64,000 bases of DNA from Shewanella indica (GCF_002836975.1 NZ_NIJK01000039.1:1-64000); one strand, 5' to 3'; positions 9,394-19,832 are shown, counted from the stretch's first letter. Notes: generated by a model not told the origin, from the letters alone. A program made the numbers and translations.

Positions 9394-10986
9394 TTGAAGT
9401 CATTTACCGAATCTGTCGCAATGCTCAAAGGAGCCGAAGGTCGCGCCGCACTTAAGGATATGCGCCGTGGGATTGAGCGAGAAGCCTTGAGAATTGATGC
9501 CAGCGGGCACCTGGCTATGGATGGTCACCCCAAAACTCTGGGCTCGGCCCTGACTCACTCGCGGATCACAACCGATTACAGTGAGGCGTTGCTCGAGTTC
9601 ATTACGCCGGTCACCCACAGCATAGATGAGCTGCTCACCGGCCTCACCGAAACCCATGCTTTTACTCTCAATCAGCTTAAGGGACAACAGCTTTGGCCCG
9701 TGAGCATGCCTTGCTATGTGGGCGACGAGAAGGATATTCCCATTGCCCAATATGGCAGTTCCAATGCTGGGCGGATGAAGACCCTCTATCGCAAGGGGCT
9801 GACCTACAGATACGGCGCCTTGATGCAGATCATCTCAGGGGTGCACTTTAACTTCTCGGTTTCTGATGAGCTTTGGGATCTGCTCTATGCCCAGAGTGAT
9901 AAGTCGGTTTCCCGTTGTGATTTTATCTCGGAACGTTACTTCGGCCTTATCCGCAACTATCGTCGTTTGGTGTGGGTGCTGCCTTATCTGTTTGGTGCTT
10001 CGCCGGCGTTGTGCCACTCTTTCATCAAAGAGCAGCAGACAGAGCTGGATTTTGAAAAAATGGGCCTTGGCACCCTGTATCTACCCTGGGCCACCTCACT
10101 GAGAATGAGTGATTTGGGTTACACCAACAAGGAACAGGAGCGGCTCAGTATTAGCTATAACTCGCTGGCGGATTACCTTCAGGGGATCCGTGCCGCTATC
10201 AAGATGCCTTCGGACAACTTTGCCAACATAGGGGTGAAAGTCGACGGCGAATATCGCCAGCTCAACGCCAATGTGTTGCAGATAGAAAATGAGTTCTATG
10301 CCCCCATTCGCGCCAAGCGGGTGACCCGTAGCGGTGAAAAACCCTCCGAGGCGTTGGCAAGAGCCGGGGTGGAATATATCGAAGTGCGGGCGCTGGATGT
10401 AAACCCCTTCAGTGCTATCGGTATTGAAGCCTCTCAGGTGCGTTTTCTGGATCTGTTCCTGCTCTACTGTTTGTTGAGTCCTTCGGCGACCACAGACGCC
10501 GCCGGTGAGCAAGAGATAGGCGCCAATCTTAAGGCCGTGGTGCTGGAAGGGCGTAAACCTGGTTTGATGCTGAATCAAAATGGCGTGCCTGTGGCGCGCG
10601 AGCAGTGGATGCTAGCTCTGTTTGCCGAGTTGCAGCAATTGGCCGAGCTGCTCGATGGAAAAGATGACGACCAATATCAGCAGGCGCTGGCCAAGTGGCA
10701 TCAAGCCGTTATCGACCCGAATGAAACCCTGTCTGGGCAGGTGATGAAGACCCTGGCGGAAAAGGGGCTGGATCACGGCGCCTGGGTGATGGCATTGGCA
10801 AAAGAATATCAGCAGCAGCTGCTGAATTATCCGCTGAGTGCCGCGGCGCTGGCTTCTTTTGAAGCTGAAGCCCAGGCCTCAATCGAGAGTCAGTTGCAGT
10901 TGGAAGCCGCAGAAGGTTTGAGTTTTGATGATTTTCTGGTTCAGTATTTTGCCGATGAACCAGCCAAGGAAGCAGTCAGTCAGTGA
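9394..10986 (+). CDS. gshA: glutamate-cysteine ligase
   Basis: This 530-residue protein catalyses the first step of glutathione synthesis, joining glutamate and cysteine with ATP. The N-terminal DMRRGIEREALRI motif, the SEALLEFITP block, the MQIISGVHFNFSV motif and the YIEVRALDVNPFSAIGIE block are all conserved in the gamma-proteobacterial GshA family, whose usual length is about 520. The first codon in frame is TTG and no ATG lies near it; MKSFTES fits the family N-terminus. The stop overlaps the start of the next gene by four bases (GTGA), implying translational coupling. Confidence 0.95.
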   Translation: MKSFTESVAMLKGAEGRAALKDMRRGIEREALRIDASGHLAMDGHPKTLGSALTHSRITTDYSEALLEFITPVTHSIDELLTGLTETHAFTLNQLKGQQLWPVSMPCYVGDEKDIPIAQYGSSNAGRMKTLYRKGLTYRYGALMQIISGVHFNFSVSDELWDLLYAQSDKSVSRCDFISERYFGLIRNYRRLVWVLPYLFGASPALCHSFIKEQQTELDFEKMGLGTLYLPWATSLRMSDLGYTNKEQERLSISYNSLADYLQGIRAAIKMPSDNFANIGVKVDGEYRQLNANVLQIENEFYAPIRAKRVTRSGEKPSEALARAGVEYIEVRALDVNPFSAIGIEASQVRFLDLFLLYCLLSPSATTDAAGEQEIGANLKAVVLEGRKPGLMLNQNGVPVAREQWMLALFAELQQLAELLDGKDDDQYQQALAKWHQAVIDPNETLSGQVMKTLAEKGLDHGAWVMALAKEYQQQLLNYPLSAAALASFEAEAQASIESQLQLEAAEGLSFDDFLVQYFADEPAKEAVSQ

Positions 10987-11408
10987 AGTCTTTGTTGTTA
11001 ATCTCGGCCGCAGCAGTGTTGCTGTCGGCCTGCGCCAGTGCTCCTGAGCCCGGGCGCGAATGTGGTACGGTTTCAGGTTATCTGGAGCCGGATCGGGAGC
11101 AGCAGTTTTATCGCCTGGTGGTCACCCATCTTGATGGCCAACCTGTGATCTCTAAACCCAACTATCAGTTACCACCGGGTGAACACAGTTTTACCGTCTC
11201 TGAGCTGATAGATTCACCTGAGCTCAAGGTACGGCTGTCGGCCCGCACACCCAAGGAACTTAAGTTGCAGGTGGAAGCCGGGCAACGTTATCACCTGGCG
11301 GCCAAGTTCAATACCGACAGGCGCTATACCGGCAAAGATACCGACTACTGGGAGCCTGTGGTTTGGCAACAGGAAGTTCATGAATGTGAACTGCCTAAGA
11401 CACAATAA
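10983..11408 (+). CDS. small lipoprotein of unknown function, coupled to gshA
   Basis: This 141-residue protein has a clear lipoprotein signal (MKSLLLISAAAVLLSAC, lipidated Cys17). The mature part is short, mostly beta, with two further Cys residues (ECG near the N-terminus and HECEL at the C-terminus) that could form a disulfide in the periplasm. The GTG start overlaps the gshA stop, so the two are co-translated, yet nothing in the sequence links it to thiol chemistry. I do not recognise the family. Confidence 0.75.
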   Translation: MKSLLLISAAAVLLSACASAPEPGRECGTVSGYLEPDREQQFYRLVVTHLDGQPVISKPNYQLPPGEHSFTVSELIDSPELKVRLSARTPKELKLQVEAGQRYHLAAKFNTDRRYTGKDTDYWEPVVWQQEVHECELPKTQ

Positions 11409-11492
11409 AGCTCACTTTTTCAGAGGCTCAGGTTGCATTTGATGTTTGACTCGGGCGACACTTGAGCTCAAGTTCAAGCAAAGGCCTGGCCT

Positions 11493-12146
11493 TTGAAAGC
11501 CGTGAGATTTCTCGTGAAGCAACAGTTGTTATCCAAATTTGCCCCGGCGCTTATGATTGCCGCTTCCCTGTTTTTGGGCGGCTGCGCCACTTCGCCTCCC
11601 AAAGATCCCGATAATATCTGCGCCATCTTCAAAGAGCACAGATCTTGGTACAACGCCGCCAAGGATGCCCGCGAAAAGTGGGGCGTTCCCGTGCATGTGC
11701 CCTTGGCTATGATGTATCAGGAGAGCTCCTTCAAGCATAATGCGGCGCCACCTATGGAATATTTCTTGTGGATCATTCCCATCGGGCGCGCCAGTGACGC
11801 TTATGGTTATGCCCAGGCCAAGACCATGACCTGGGACGATTATGTGCGTGAGACCGGCAACAGCTGGGCCAGTCGCAGCGATTTTGATGATGCAATGGAT
11901 TTTATGGGCTGGTTTATCTACAAGAGCCATAAGATCAATGGCGTGTCCAAGTGGGACGCCCGTAACCAGTATCTCAATTATCACGAAGGCTGGGGCGGCT
12001 ACAAACGTGGCAGTTACCGCAGCAAGGCCTGGCTGGTGCGGGTGGCCGATAAGGTGGACAATCGCTCCCGTCGTTATGCTGCCCAGTACAATCAATGCAA
12101 GGAAGATTTGGACGCCTCTTGGCTTTGGCGTTTGTTCTTCGGTTAA
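11493..12146 (+). CDS. transglycosylase SLT-like lipoprotein
   Basis: This 217-residue protein has a lipoprotein signal ending LFLGGC and a domain resembling soluble lytic transglycosylases. PLAMMYQESSF supplies the expected catalytic Glu, and AYGYAQAKTMTW and YLNYHEGWGGY are the usual following motifs. It should cut or bind peptidoglycan in the periplasm. The TTG at 11493 gives the longest frame; GTG at 11502 is an equally good start. A double terminator follows. Confidence 0.8.
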   Translation: MKAVRFLVKQQLLSKFAPALMIAASLFLGGCATSPPKDPDNICAIFKEHRSWYNAAKDAREKWGVPVHVPLAMMYQESSFKHNAAPPMEYFLWIIPIGRASDAYGYAQAKTMTWDDYVRETGNSWASRSDFDDAMDFMGWFIYKSHKINGVSKWDARNQYLNYHEGWGGYKRGSYRSKAWLVRVADKVDNRSRRYAAQYNQCKEDLDASWLWRLFFG

Positions 12147-12208
12147 CGCCCTGAGAATACGAGTCGATAATTATTGGATAATCATTGCAAAGGATTGACC
12201 GCTTATCT

Positions 12209-12242
12209 GGGTTACTGCAACTGAAGTTGCAGTAACCCTTGC
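12209..12242 (+). terminator. intrinsic terminator after the SLT-like gene
   Basis: A long perfect stem of 14 bp (GGGTTACTGCAACT / AGTTGCAGTAACCC) with a 2-base centre is followed by TTGCTAT. The T tract is weak, but the stem is very stable. Confidence 0.6.
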
Positions 12243-12251
12243 TATAACACA

Positions 12252-12283
12252 AGAGAACCCAGCTTAGCTGGGTTCTCTATTTG
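12252..12283. terminator. bidirectional terminator between convergent genes
   Basis: A 12-bp stem AGAGAACCCAGC / GCTGGGTTCTCT with a 3-base loop is followed by ATTTG. It sits between the convergent SLT-like and chemoreceptor genes and is symmetrical, so it can act on both strands. Confidence 0.6.
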
Positions 12284-12354
12284 GGCGGCTTATGGCATCA
12301 AGTGTTTTCCATGTCATTTCTCAGCCTTTACTTTTGCCGAGACTTCCTCATTTC

Positions 12355-14361
12355 TCAGACTTTGAAGACACTTATCTGTTTTTTCAGTGCGGCGGCCAAC
12401 TCTGTCAGCTCTTTGGCTGAGGTGACTGTTTCTGTGGCACGGATATCGCCTTCACGGGCCAGATCGGTTATCTGATGCAGGTTGCGGGTCACTTCCTCGG
12501 CTACAGCGCTTTGTTGTTCGGTAGCGCTGGCAATACTGCTGACAGATACGGCCAGATCGGCAATTCGCTGGGCAATGGCAGTTAACTGATTGTTGGCTTC
12601 CTCTCCCTGCTCGGCGGAGCGATTACCCAACTGATGGCTCTGATCCATGCGCATAGCCGTATCTTTGACCTTGGCTTGCAGCGAAGTGATGGTCTGACCG
12701 ATTTCCGAAATCGACGCCTGGGTGCGGCTTGCAAGGGTGCGCACCTCATCGGCCACCACAGCAAAACCGCGTCCTTGTTCACCGGCTCGGGCGGCTTCGA
12801 TGGCGGCATTCAGTGCCAGCAGGTTGGTTTGTTCGGCGATACCATTGATAACTTCTGTAATGGTGTTAATAGCTTCACTTTCTTTGGCGACACCTTCGAC
12901 CGCAATATGGCTTTCACTCAGTTGTATGCTGAGAGTTTCCAGTCCCTGTACTACCTGAGTCAGTTGCTGGTGACCTGCGCGGGAGGCTTCGTCCACCTGT
13001 TGGCTCTGGTTGGCGCTTTCTCCGGCGTGATTGGCGACATCGCGTATCGAGGTGGACATCTCCTCGATAGCGGTTGCGATTTGATCGGTTTGAGCCATCA
13101 GAGCCTGGGCTTCATCGCCGTTGAGACGGGCGACTTCCTGGGCTTGTTCTGCCTGGTATTCCAACGTCTGTACCGAGCCTTGCAGCGCCTGAAGCAGTTG
13201 CTTGAGCCCCATGGTCATTTCGGTGACGCTGTTGCTTATCCGCACCACTTCGTTTTCGCTGCGGCTGTCGAGTTTTGGCAGTGCTTGGCTGAAATCGCCT
13301 TTGCCCAGGTTTTCCATATGACGTTGCAGAGTTTGTAACGGCCTGACGGTGCGTACCAGTACAACAGAGAGCAAAATAGTGATAACCAAAATGCCAACCA
13401 CGGCGACCATGGCATTGATTAGCAGCAGAGTTTGGCTCTCTTCATTCAGCTCGGCGGCCTTAACCTGACCAATAAGCTCCCAGTTCCAGCCGGGGATAGT
13501 GGCACTGTAGGCAATCATCTCCACACCTTTGCCATTGAGGTAGCTTTTAACTCCCTCACTGTTCATTAGTTCATCAAGTGGCATGCCGTCCAGATCGGCC
13601 TCTGTGATGGTTTGACCCTGAGGTAAACTTGGATGAGCCACTACCACTTTGTCGGCGCGGCGCAGCAGCAGATAGGTGCCACTTTCCTCCAGGCGAAGCT
13701 GTTTGACCGATTGCTGCAGCTGAACCAGGGAATCGCTAATGTCGAAACCTATGTAGAGAATACCTATCACCGAGCCCTGAACGTCTTTGACCGGACGGTA
13801 AACTGTCATATAGTCGCGGCCGAACAGCTTGGCATAGCCCTCATAGTCCTGACCCTGAATAAGTTTTTGATAGCCAGGGTGTTTTGTGCCTAGATATGTC
13901 CCCAGCGCGCGGCTGCCATCGGCCTTTTTCAGCGAGGTTGCTATACGAAGGAAGTCATCGCCGTCACGAACGAATACAGTGGCATTACCGCCGGTGAGGT
14001 TGGCATATCGGTCAACTTTACTGCGGGAAGAGTTGAGCTGTTCCTTTTCATGCATCAATGCAGGGGTATCCATTCCAAGAACTCTAACCGTCTTGTTTTC
14101 CGGTTTATGGAATTGGCCCGGATACATGGCCCTGAATACATCGGCATTGCGATGAGCCAGGGATAGCAAGCTCTCGTATTGCAATGCCAGCAGATCATCG
14201 ACCCCATGAACCTGTTGCTCCATGGCGGTTATCGCTTTCTCTTTCAGGGTAGATGAGGCTGTCAGGTAGGAGATGCTACTCAGAACGCCAAACACCAAAA
14301 TTGTCAGCACAAAAGCCAGTGTGCCGATCTGTTTGGCGATAGGCCAGTTGCGGTAATTCAT
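12355..14361 (-). CDS. methyl-accepting chemotaxis protein with periplasmic Cache domain
   Basis: This 668-residue chemoreceptor has a first membrane helix at about residues 12-34. A large periplasmic region of about 280 residues ends in [12 protein letters not shown] and [12 protein letters not shown], features of Cache sensor domains. A second membrane helix lies near residues 315-340. HAMP follows, and then the MCP signalling domain with the conserved hairpin tip [20 protein letters not shown]. It should pass ligand signals to CheA/CheW and so steer the flagella encoded later in the window. The ligand cannot be predicted. It is a single gene with about 450 gene-free bases upstream. Confidence 0.93.
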   Translation of the reverse strand: MNYRNWPIAKQIGTLAFVLTILVFGVLSSISYLTASSTLKEKAITAMEQQVHGVDDLLALQYESLLSLAHRNADVFRAMYPGQFHKPENKTVRVLGMDTPALMHEKEQLNSSRSKVDRYANLTGGNATVFVRDGDDFLRIATSLKKADGSRALGTYLGTKHPGYQKLIQGQDYEGYAKLFGRDYMTVYRPVKDVQGSVIGILYIGFDISDSLVQLQQSVKQLRLEESGTYLLLRRADKVVVAHPSLPQGQTITEADLDGMPLDELMNSEGVKSYLNGKGVEMIAYSATIPGWNWELIGQVKAAELNEESQTLLLINAMVAVVGILVITILLSVVLVRTVRPLQTLQRHMENLGKGDFSQALPKLDSRSENEVVRISNSVTEMTMGLKQLLQALQGSVQTLEYQAEQAQEVARLNGDEAQALMAQTDQIATAIEEMSTSIRDVANHAGESANQSQQVDEASRAGHQQLTQVVQGLETLSIQLSESHIAVEGVAKESEAINTITEVINGIAEQTNLLALNAAIEAARAGEQGRGFAVVADEVRTLASRTQASISEIGQTITSLQAKVKDTAMRMDQSHQLGNRSAEQGEEANNQLTAIAQRIADLAVSVSSIASATEQQSAVAEEVTRNLHQITDLAREGDIRATETVTSAKELTELAAALKKQISVFKV

Positions 14362-14809
14362 TATCGTTATTCCTGTTTGACCGGTTTGTTGAACTTTATC
14401 TCATTCAGGTTAAACAAGTTTTGACCTGAATCTAACTATGGACCCGACCTTTTATTTTAGAAGATGCTTTATTATAGCGGTGTCGCAAGGATAACTTTTT
14501 GTTTTTTATATTATATTCGAAAAATGTGTTACATGACGCTTGCAACTTTGTTTGCGCTGTTGGTTAAACCATAAAGTGGGTAAATCAGATGATGGAAAAT
14601 AAGTGGTTATAACCATATGATTAATAAGAGAAGATTGGCAATAAAGATGAATATTGCTCATGGGGCAACATACATTCCTGTCCGCAGAGACTTGGGAGAG
14701 GCTCGAACAAAGCGCTGCAAAGCAGTTTGAGGCGCAAGCGGGTTGATACTAGGGCGATACGCGCAACATCAATAGCGACGACGATCTGGCCCGCGCTTGT
14801 CTTTTGGGG
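14362..14809. other. gene-free region between the chemoreceptor and RND pump genes
   Basis: About 450 bases: the promoter side of the chemoreceptor gene (14362-14600, AT rich) and the 3' side of the RND permease gene. No clear terminator, promoter consensus or RNA was found. Two open frames under 30 codons near 14647-14750 have no recognisable relatives. Confidence 0.5.
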
Positions 14810-17800
14810 TCAATATTTATTTTTCAGCGGCAAGTTGCGAGAACACTCGGGCTGTGGCTTCAACCACAGGGAGTAGACCACAGGTACCCAAACCAGAGAC
14901 AAGAGGGTGGTCAGCGCCGTGCCCCCGGCAATGGCGATGGCAAAGGGCGGCCAAAAACCACCGCCGGCCAGGATCAGCGGCAGAAAGCCGCCCACTGTGG
15001 TGATTGTGGTCGAAGCGATATGGCGGCTGCAGCGCATGACCCCGGCAAGAATCACGTCTGTGTTGCCCTGGCGCGCCGTAGGCTCGGACTCGAGCTCCGC
15101 CAGGATCACTATGGCGGCATTGATAGCCAGGCCCATCAAGCCCAGCAGACCTATTATCACCGTAAAGCCAAAGGGATAACCCAGAGCCCAGACCGCCAAC
15201 AATCCGAGCCCCGCCGATTGCAGGGCGCTGAGCAGAATGATCCCTGTGAGTCTGAAAGAGTTAAAGGAGAGCACCAATACGCTCAGCAATAAGGTGATTA
15301 CCAAGACGATATTGGAGAGTAGATTACCCACGGCTTCATCGCGTTTGGCACTCTCACCGCCTATCTCTATCCGGTAGGAGGCGGGCAGATTGAGCTTGGC
15401 AAGCTTGGGTTTAATCCGCTCCAGTACTTTTTGCGGCAACACTCCTGAGGCGATATAGGCTTCGAGTATATTAACCCGCTGGCCATTATAGTGAGGAATG
15501 GCGCCGCGGCTGGCATTGATATGACTTTGGCTTACGGCCGAAAGCGGAATCGATTTGCCATTGGGCGCCAGCAAGCTTATTTGCGACAGTTTGGATTGCT
15601 GTTCGCCGACACCGGCGCCGAGCTTGACTCTCACCGGCAGCGATTCAGTTTGCTCCAGCAAACTGCCACCTGTGATGCCTGTGGTGGACATATGGATTTG
15701 CGAAGCGATTTCTCCCAGACTCAGGCCAGCCATCAGGCTGGCATCTTCATCAAGTTGCAGCCACACCTTGGGAGCCCCTGGGCTCAGGGTTGCCCGGGTG
15801 TGGATTACATCCCGGGTCTCGGCCAGTAGTCGCCGCACCTCATCTCCAAGCTCGGCCAGGCTGTCGAGGTTGGGGCCATAGAGCCTTAGCTCCACAGGGG
15901 CGTTGAAGGGCGGGCCCTGTTCCAGTTTACGCACCAGGATCTGCGCATCCGGATAGTCTCTATCCAGTTGCTGTTGCAACTCGGGGATTAAGCGATTGGC
16001 GGTGCGAAAGTCGCGGGTTGTTATCATCGCCTGGGCGTATTGGCTGGCGCCCTGCTGTTTTTGCGTCAGGTTGTAGTAAAACGAGGGCACGTTCCCGCCT
16101 ATGATCCAGTTGACGCTTTCTATGCCGTCAGTACTGCGTAGCTCTCTATCGAGCTGTTTGACTCTTTGCTCTGTCCTCGCCAGGCTGGCATGGGGCGAAA
16201 GATAGAGCTCCAGCTGGAACATGTTTCTATCCGAAGGCGGGAAAAACTGCTCTGTCATCTGCCCGGAGGCCACAAAGCCTGTCAGCGGCAAGATACCGAT
16301 CAGCAGCGCAGCAGTTTTCGGATAGTTGAGTGCCAGTTGCAAGCTATGACGGTAGGCACCGGCCAGCCTTGGCAAGTTCACTCCGTGGTGATACCAGCGA
16401 TTGTTGTCCCTGGCGCGGCTGAAACGCCCGGCGAGACCGGCTATCAGGGTGTGGGAGATGAGGTAAGAGCCGAGCAGGGCAAAGATCACTGAAATGGCGA
16501 TACCACTGACAAACTCGCCGGCGGCGCCAGGCATCAGCACTATCGGCGCGAATGCCAGCATGGTGGTGATGGTGGAACCGGCAAGCGGCAGCCACAGGTG
16601 CCTGATGGTGGTGTTGACCGCCTGCAGCTTACTCATACCCTCGCGGCGGCGCTGGGCAATGGCATCGACAATCACAATGGCGTTATCCACCATGATCCCC
16701 AGTGCCACCACCAAGCCGGTGACCGACATCTGATGAATGGGCAGGCCGGTAAACTTCATGCAGGCCAGGGTAAATAGTGCCGTCAGTGGCAGTGACAAGG
16801 CGACGATAAGCGCATTGCGCATGCCGACAGTCACCAGCAGCACCAAAAGAATGAGCACAAACCCCTGCAGCAGATTGAACAGCAGTTCCTGCAGGCGCTC
16901 GTTGGTGTAGCCTTCCTGTTCAAATAGCCATTGCATGCGGATATTGGCGGGAAAACTTTGTTCCAACTCGGCTGTGATCCGGCGCACTTGTTCACTCCAG
17001 ATATCCACCCGGGTGTTGTTGAGCATGCGGGCGGCCACCATAATACCGGGCTCACCGTTAAGCAGCGCCAGATTATCCCACGGATCTTTGGGCTGGCGGT
17101 TGATTGTTGCGATATCGCCAAGGCGGATCAGTTGCCCGAAACGGTCGGTCTTCAGCGGCACCTGACGGATTCGCTCCAGCGAATCCAGCTCGCCGGAAAC
17201 CTCCACCAATGCCCGGAAGCTCTGATTGTTGATTTCACCGGCCGACACCTTGGTATCGGCGCGATTGAGAATGTCGGCAACGGCTCCCGGTGTCAGCCCG
17301 AGCCGATTGATACGTTCGCCATCCAGCGTGACCAGAATTTCCTCCGTCGGCGCGCCATAGAGTTTGACAAAGTCTGTGCCGCTCAAGAGCCGCAGTTTGC
17401 TTTGCAACTCTTTGGCGTAACGGCTGAGAATGTCGGGGCGCGCTTCACCGCCGCCGTGCCATCCCAGGCCTATGATGGCGGTATAGGCGTAACCCAGTTG
17501 ATCGTCGAGTACCGGTGGATTGACACTTGCCGGCAAGCGGTTGCTGCTGTCGGCCAGCAGATCTCTGGCTCTGGACCAGACCGGCTCGGTTGCTGTGACG
17601 GTATCTTTGAGCTCGAGTTGAATCACCGAGACCCCGGGTCTTGAGGTGGACTGGACAAGCTTGAGTTCTTCCAGTCGTCTCAGCTCATTTTCCAGTACTT
17701 CAGTCACCAGTGCCTCGACCCGTTCGGCCGAAGCTCCTGGATAGCTGGTGATCACAGAGGCAAAGCGGTTGGTGATATGGGGATCTTCGGTGCGTGGCAG

Positions 17801-17896
17801 GCTGGATATGGCGCCGAGCCCGGCAACCAGCAACAGGGCTATCAATAGGCTGGCGAGGCGGCCATTCTCGACAAAAGCCTTAATAAGAGGGTTCAT
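14810..17896 (-). CDS. RND efflux transporter permease
   Basis: This 1028-residue protein has the full length and layout of an RND inner-membrane pump: a first helix at residues 13-30, a long periplasmic domain, a block of helices from about residue 330, a second periplasmic domain and a final helix block. The proton-relay helix reads GIMVDNAIVIVDAI (around residue 400), with DN where AcrB has DD; this occurs in several RND branches. With the adaptor encoded just upstream (4-base overlap) and an outer-membrane channel encoded elsewhere, it would export drugs, detergents or similar compounds. The substrate is unknown. Confidence 0.92.
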   Translation of the reverse strand: MNPLIKAFVENGRLASLLIALLLVAGLGAISSLPRTEDPHITNRFASVITSYPGASAERVEALVTEVLENELRRLEELKLVQSTSRPGVSVIQLELKDTVTATEPVWSRARDLLADSSNRLPASVNPPVLDDQLGYAYTAIIGLGWHGGGEARPDILSRYAKELQSKLRLLSGTDFVKLYGAPTEEILVTLDGERINRLGLTPGAVADILNRADTKVSAGEINNQSFRALVEVSGELDSLERIRQVPLKTDRFGQLIRLGDIATINRQPKDPWDNLALLNGEPGIMVAARMLNNTRVDIWSEQVRRITAELEQSFPANIRMQWLFEQEGYTNERLQELLFNLLQGFVLILLVLLVTVGMRNALIVALSLPLTALFTLACMKFTGLPIHQMSVTGLVVALGIMVDNAIVIVDAIAQRRREGMSKLQAVNTTIRHLWLPLAGSTITTMLAFAPIVLMPGAAGEFVSGIAISVIFALLGSYLISHTLIAGLAGRFSRARDNNRWYHHGVNLPRLAGAYRHSLQLALNYPKTAALLIGILPLTGFVASGQMTEQFFPPSDRNMFQLELYLSPHASLARTEQRVKQLDRELRSTDGIESVNWIIGGNVPSFYYNLTQKQQGASQYAQAMITTRDFRTANRLIPELQQQLDRDYPDAQILVRKLEQGPPFNAPVELRLYGPNLDSLAELGDEVRRLLAETRDVIHTRATLSPGAPKVWLQLDEDASLMAGLSLGEIASQIHMSTTGITGGSLLEQTESLPVRVKLGAGVGEQQSKLSQISLLAPNGKSIPLSAVSQSHINASRGAIPHYNGQRVNILEAYIASGVLPQKVLERIKPKLAKLNLPASYRIEIGGESAKRDEAVGNLLSNIVLVITLLLSVLVLSFNSFRLTGIILLSALQSAGLGLLAVWALGYPFGFTVIIGLLGLMGLAINAAIVILAELESEPTARQGNTDVILAGVMRCSRHIASTTITTVGGFLPLILAGGGFWPPFAIAIAGGTALTTLLSLVWVPVVYSLWLKPQPECSRNLPLKNKY

Positions 17897-19071
17897 TGTC
17901 CACCTCTTGCTGCTGATGCGGCGCTTGGCGCGACTCTTTGCCCGGCAACCAGCTTATGCAGGCCCGTGGTGACAAACTGCTCTCCCGGGCTGATGGCGCC
18001 GCTGATAAAGGCGTTGTCGCTTTCGGTATAGAGAATTTCCACATCACGGCGCTGCAGTTTAAACCCATCGGTATCTTGTTTGAGCACATACAGATTCCAC
18101 AGACCGCGAATACCGTCGGTGAGCGCCGACACCGGGACCCAGTAGCCTTCACGGAGAACTTCACGGCGGTACTGCAAATAAGCCAGTTCGCCATTGATAG
18201 GTGTGGTTTCAGAGGCAGAGTCGATACTAAACCTGAGTTGTACTGTGCGGGTGACGGGATTTATTTGGCCGCTGATCCCTTTTAACTTGGCCTGGTAATA
18301 GTGTTCGGCGACTCTGAGCTTGAGAATTACACCAGGTTGCAACTGCTCGGCAATATTCAGCGGCACCCCTATCAGTGCTTGCAAATTGTTGCTTTGCACC
18401 AAGGTAAAGACCGGGCTGCCCAGGGCAATGACTTCACCGAGATTATGCTCTCTGGCGGCTATCACCCCGGCGAAGGGGGCGATGAGAAGCGATTTTTGCC
18501 GTTTAAGTTCATTGGCTTTCAGTGAGGCTCCCAGCCTGGCGTGCCCGGCTTCCAAGCTGGCCAGTTTGCCTTTGAGTTCATCGAGCTGCTGCTCGGAAAG
18601 ATATTGTTTGGCTCTGAGTTCCAGTGAGCGTTTCAACGTTGCCTGGGCCAGTTTGATATCGGCATTATTCTGATCCAGTGCCGCCTGTAATTCGGTCTGT
18701 TCGGCTTCCAGCAAGCTGGTATCCAGCCGTGCCAGCAATTGTCCTCGCTCGACTCTATCGCCGGTATCTACCAGGAGTTTTTGCAGTTTTCCTGGGAGCT
18801 CGAAACCTATGCCTGTGGTATTGCCGGCGCGCACGCTGCCACTGAATTGCTGCAGCTTGGTGTAACTTGGCTTGAGTACAAGAGCGGCACTGCTGACCAC
18901 TGCGGGCTTGGTTTCACTTTGCTCAACGGGCTGTGGGTGGCAGGCTGACAGGCATAACATCAAGGTAAGGGCTGCCAACAGCGCGCTGCGGCCCGAACCT
19001 TGGGGCTGGGTAAATTTGATTTTCGGCCCCGAAGCATTTGGTTTTTTAACTTCCTTGATGCGCTGTTGCAA
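17893..19071 (-). CDS. RND efflux periplasmic adaptor (membrane fusion protein)
   Basis: This protein of about 392 residues links the RND pump to the outer-membrane channel. It has a lipoprotein-type signal ending CLSAC. A barrel-sandwich segment (ELPGKLQKLLVDTGDRVERGQLLARLD) follows, then a coiled-coil hairpin around residues 110-170 and a matching second lipoyl half (LIAPFAGVIAAREHNLGEVI). The TTG at 19071 is preferred because GGGAG stands six bases before it; an upstream TTG at 19107 has no ribosome binding site. Its last four bases overlap the permease gene. TetR-type operators lie 47-90 bases upstream. Confidence 0.88.
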   Translation of the reverse strand: MQQRIKEVKKPNASGPKIKFTQPQGSGRSALLAALTLMLCLSACHPQPVEQSETKPAVVSSAALVLKPSYTKLQQFSGSVRAGNTTGIGFELPGKLQKLLVDTGDRVERGQLLARLDTSLLEAEQTELQAALDQNNADIKLAQATLKRSLELRAKQYLSEQQLDELKGKLASLEAGHARLGASLKANELKRQKSLLIAPFAGVIAAREHNLGEVIALGSPVFTLVQSNNLQALIGVPLNIAEQLQPGVILKLRVAEHYYQAKLKGISGQINPVTRTVQLRFSIDSASETTPINGELAYLQYRREVLREGYWVPVSALTDGIRGLWNLYVLKQDTDGFKLQRRDVEILYTESDNAFISGAISPGEQFVTTGLHKLVAGQRVAPSAASAARGGQ

Positions 19072-19117
19072 TGACGTCTCCCTGTGCTGATTACCGCTTG
19101 TTAGCAATAAGTTAAAT

Positions 19118-19133
19118 TGGACTTGCTAGTCTA
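19118..19133. promoter_or_regulatory. TetR-type operator 1
   Basis: The palindrome TGGACTTGCTAGTCTA has half-sites GACT and AGTC around a 4-base centre. It lies between the divergent tetR and efflux genes. A near-copy stands 28 bases downstream. Confidence 0.65.
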
Positions 19134-19145
19134 AATTGGCTGAAC

Positions 19146-19161
19146 TGGACTGTCTAGTCTA
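19146..19161. promoter_or_regulatory. TetR-type operator 2
   Basis: The palindrome TGGACTGTCTAGTCTA is identical to operator 1 except in the 4-base centre (one to three positions). Tandem palindromes in the divergent gap are the usual binding arrangement for a TetR repressor that controls both itself and the pump. Confidence 0.65.
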
Positions 19162-19217
19162 TTTTATGTTCTAATGCCTTCCAAGACGTTGCCGAACAAG
19201 GTGTAAGTCATAAGGTT

Positions 19218-19832
19218 ATGAATAATCAGCAATTAACTCGTAGTGAACAGAAGCGGATTCAGATACTGGAGGCCGCTATTGAACTCTTCTGTGCCCAGGG
19301 GTTTCCCCATACCAGCATGGATGAAGTGGCCAAGAGGGCCGGGGTATCGAAACAAACGGTTTACGCTCATTTTGGCTGTAAGGATGAGCTGTTTGTGGCG
19401 GCTATCGAGTCCAAGTGTGTGGTGCGTCAGGTTGCCGAAGAACTGTTGGCCGACGCCGCCCGGCCGGAGCAGGCGCTGGCGGTGTTTGCCGAGTATTTCG
19501 GCGAGCTGATCGTCAGTGAAGATGCTATTACCGTTTATCGCGCCTGTGTTTCCCAGGTCGATACTCATCCGGAACCGGCGCAGCTTTATTTCGATGCCGG
19601 ACCCGAGTACATGTTGGGGTTGCTGGTGGATTTCTTTACTCAGGTTGAGCGTCATGGCGGTTATCACTTCGGCAATAAGCGCCAAGCAGCGGTGAGGCTG
19701 AGCCTGATGTTATTTGGTGAGCTACGGCTCAGAAAAGAGTTGGGGCTGGACACGGGGCAACTCGAGGCGCAGCACAGGGATTATTGCCTTGAGACGGCCG
19801 GATTGTTTCTTAAAGCGCATAGGTTGGGGTAG
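19218..19832 (+). CDS. TetR-family transcriptional regulator of the adjacent RND pump
   Basis: This 204-residue protein has an N-terminal helix-turn-helix (residues 34-61, TSMDEVAKRAGVSKQTVYAHF) that is the TetR signature, and an all-helical C-terminal ligand and dimer domain. It is transcribed away from the adaptor-permease pair, and two palindromes lie in the gap, so it is most likely the local repressor, released by a pump substrate. The start ATG is preceded by AAGGTT. Confidence 0.9.
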   Translation: MNNQQLTRSEQKRIQILEAAIELFCAQGFPHTSMDEVAKRAGVSKQTVYAHFGCKDELFVAAIESKCVVRQVAEELLADAARPEQALAVFAEYFGELIVSEDAITVYRACVSQVDTHPEPAQLYFDAGPEYMLGLLVDFFTQVERHGGYHFGNKRQAAVRLSLMLFGELRLRKELGLDTGQLEAQHRDYCLETAGLFLKAHRLG

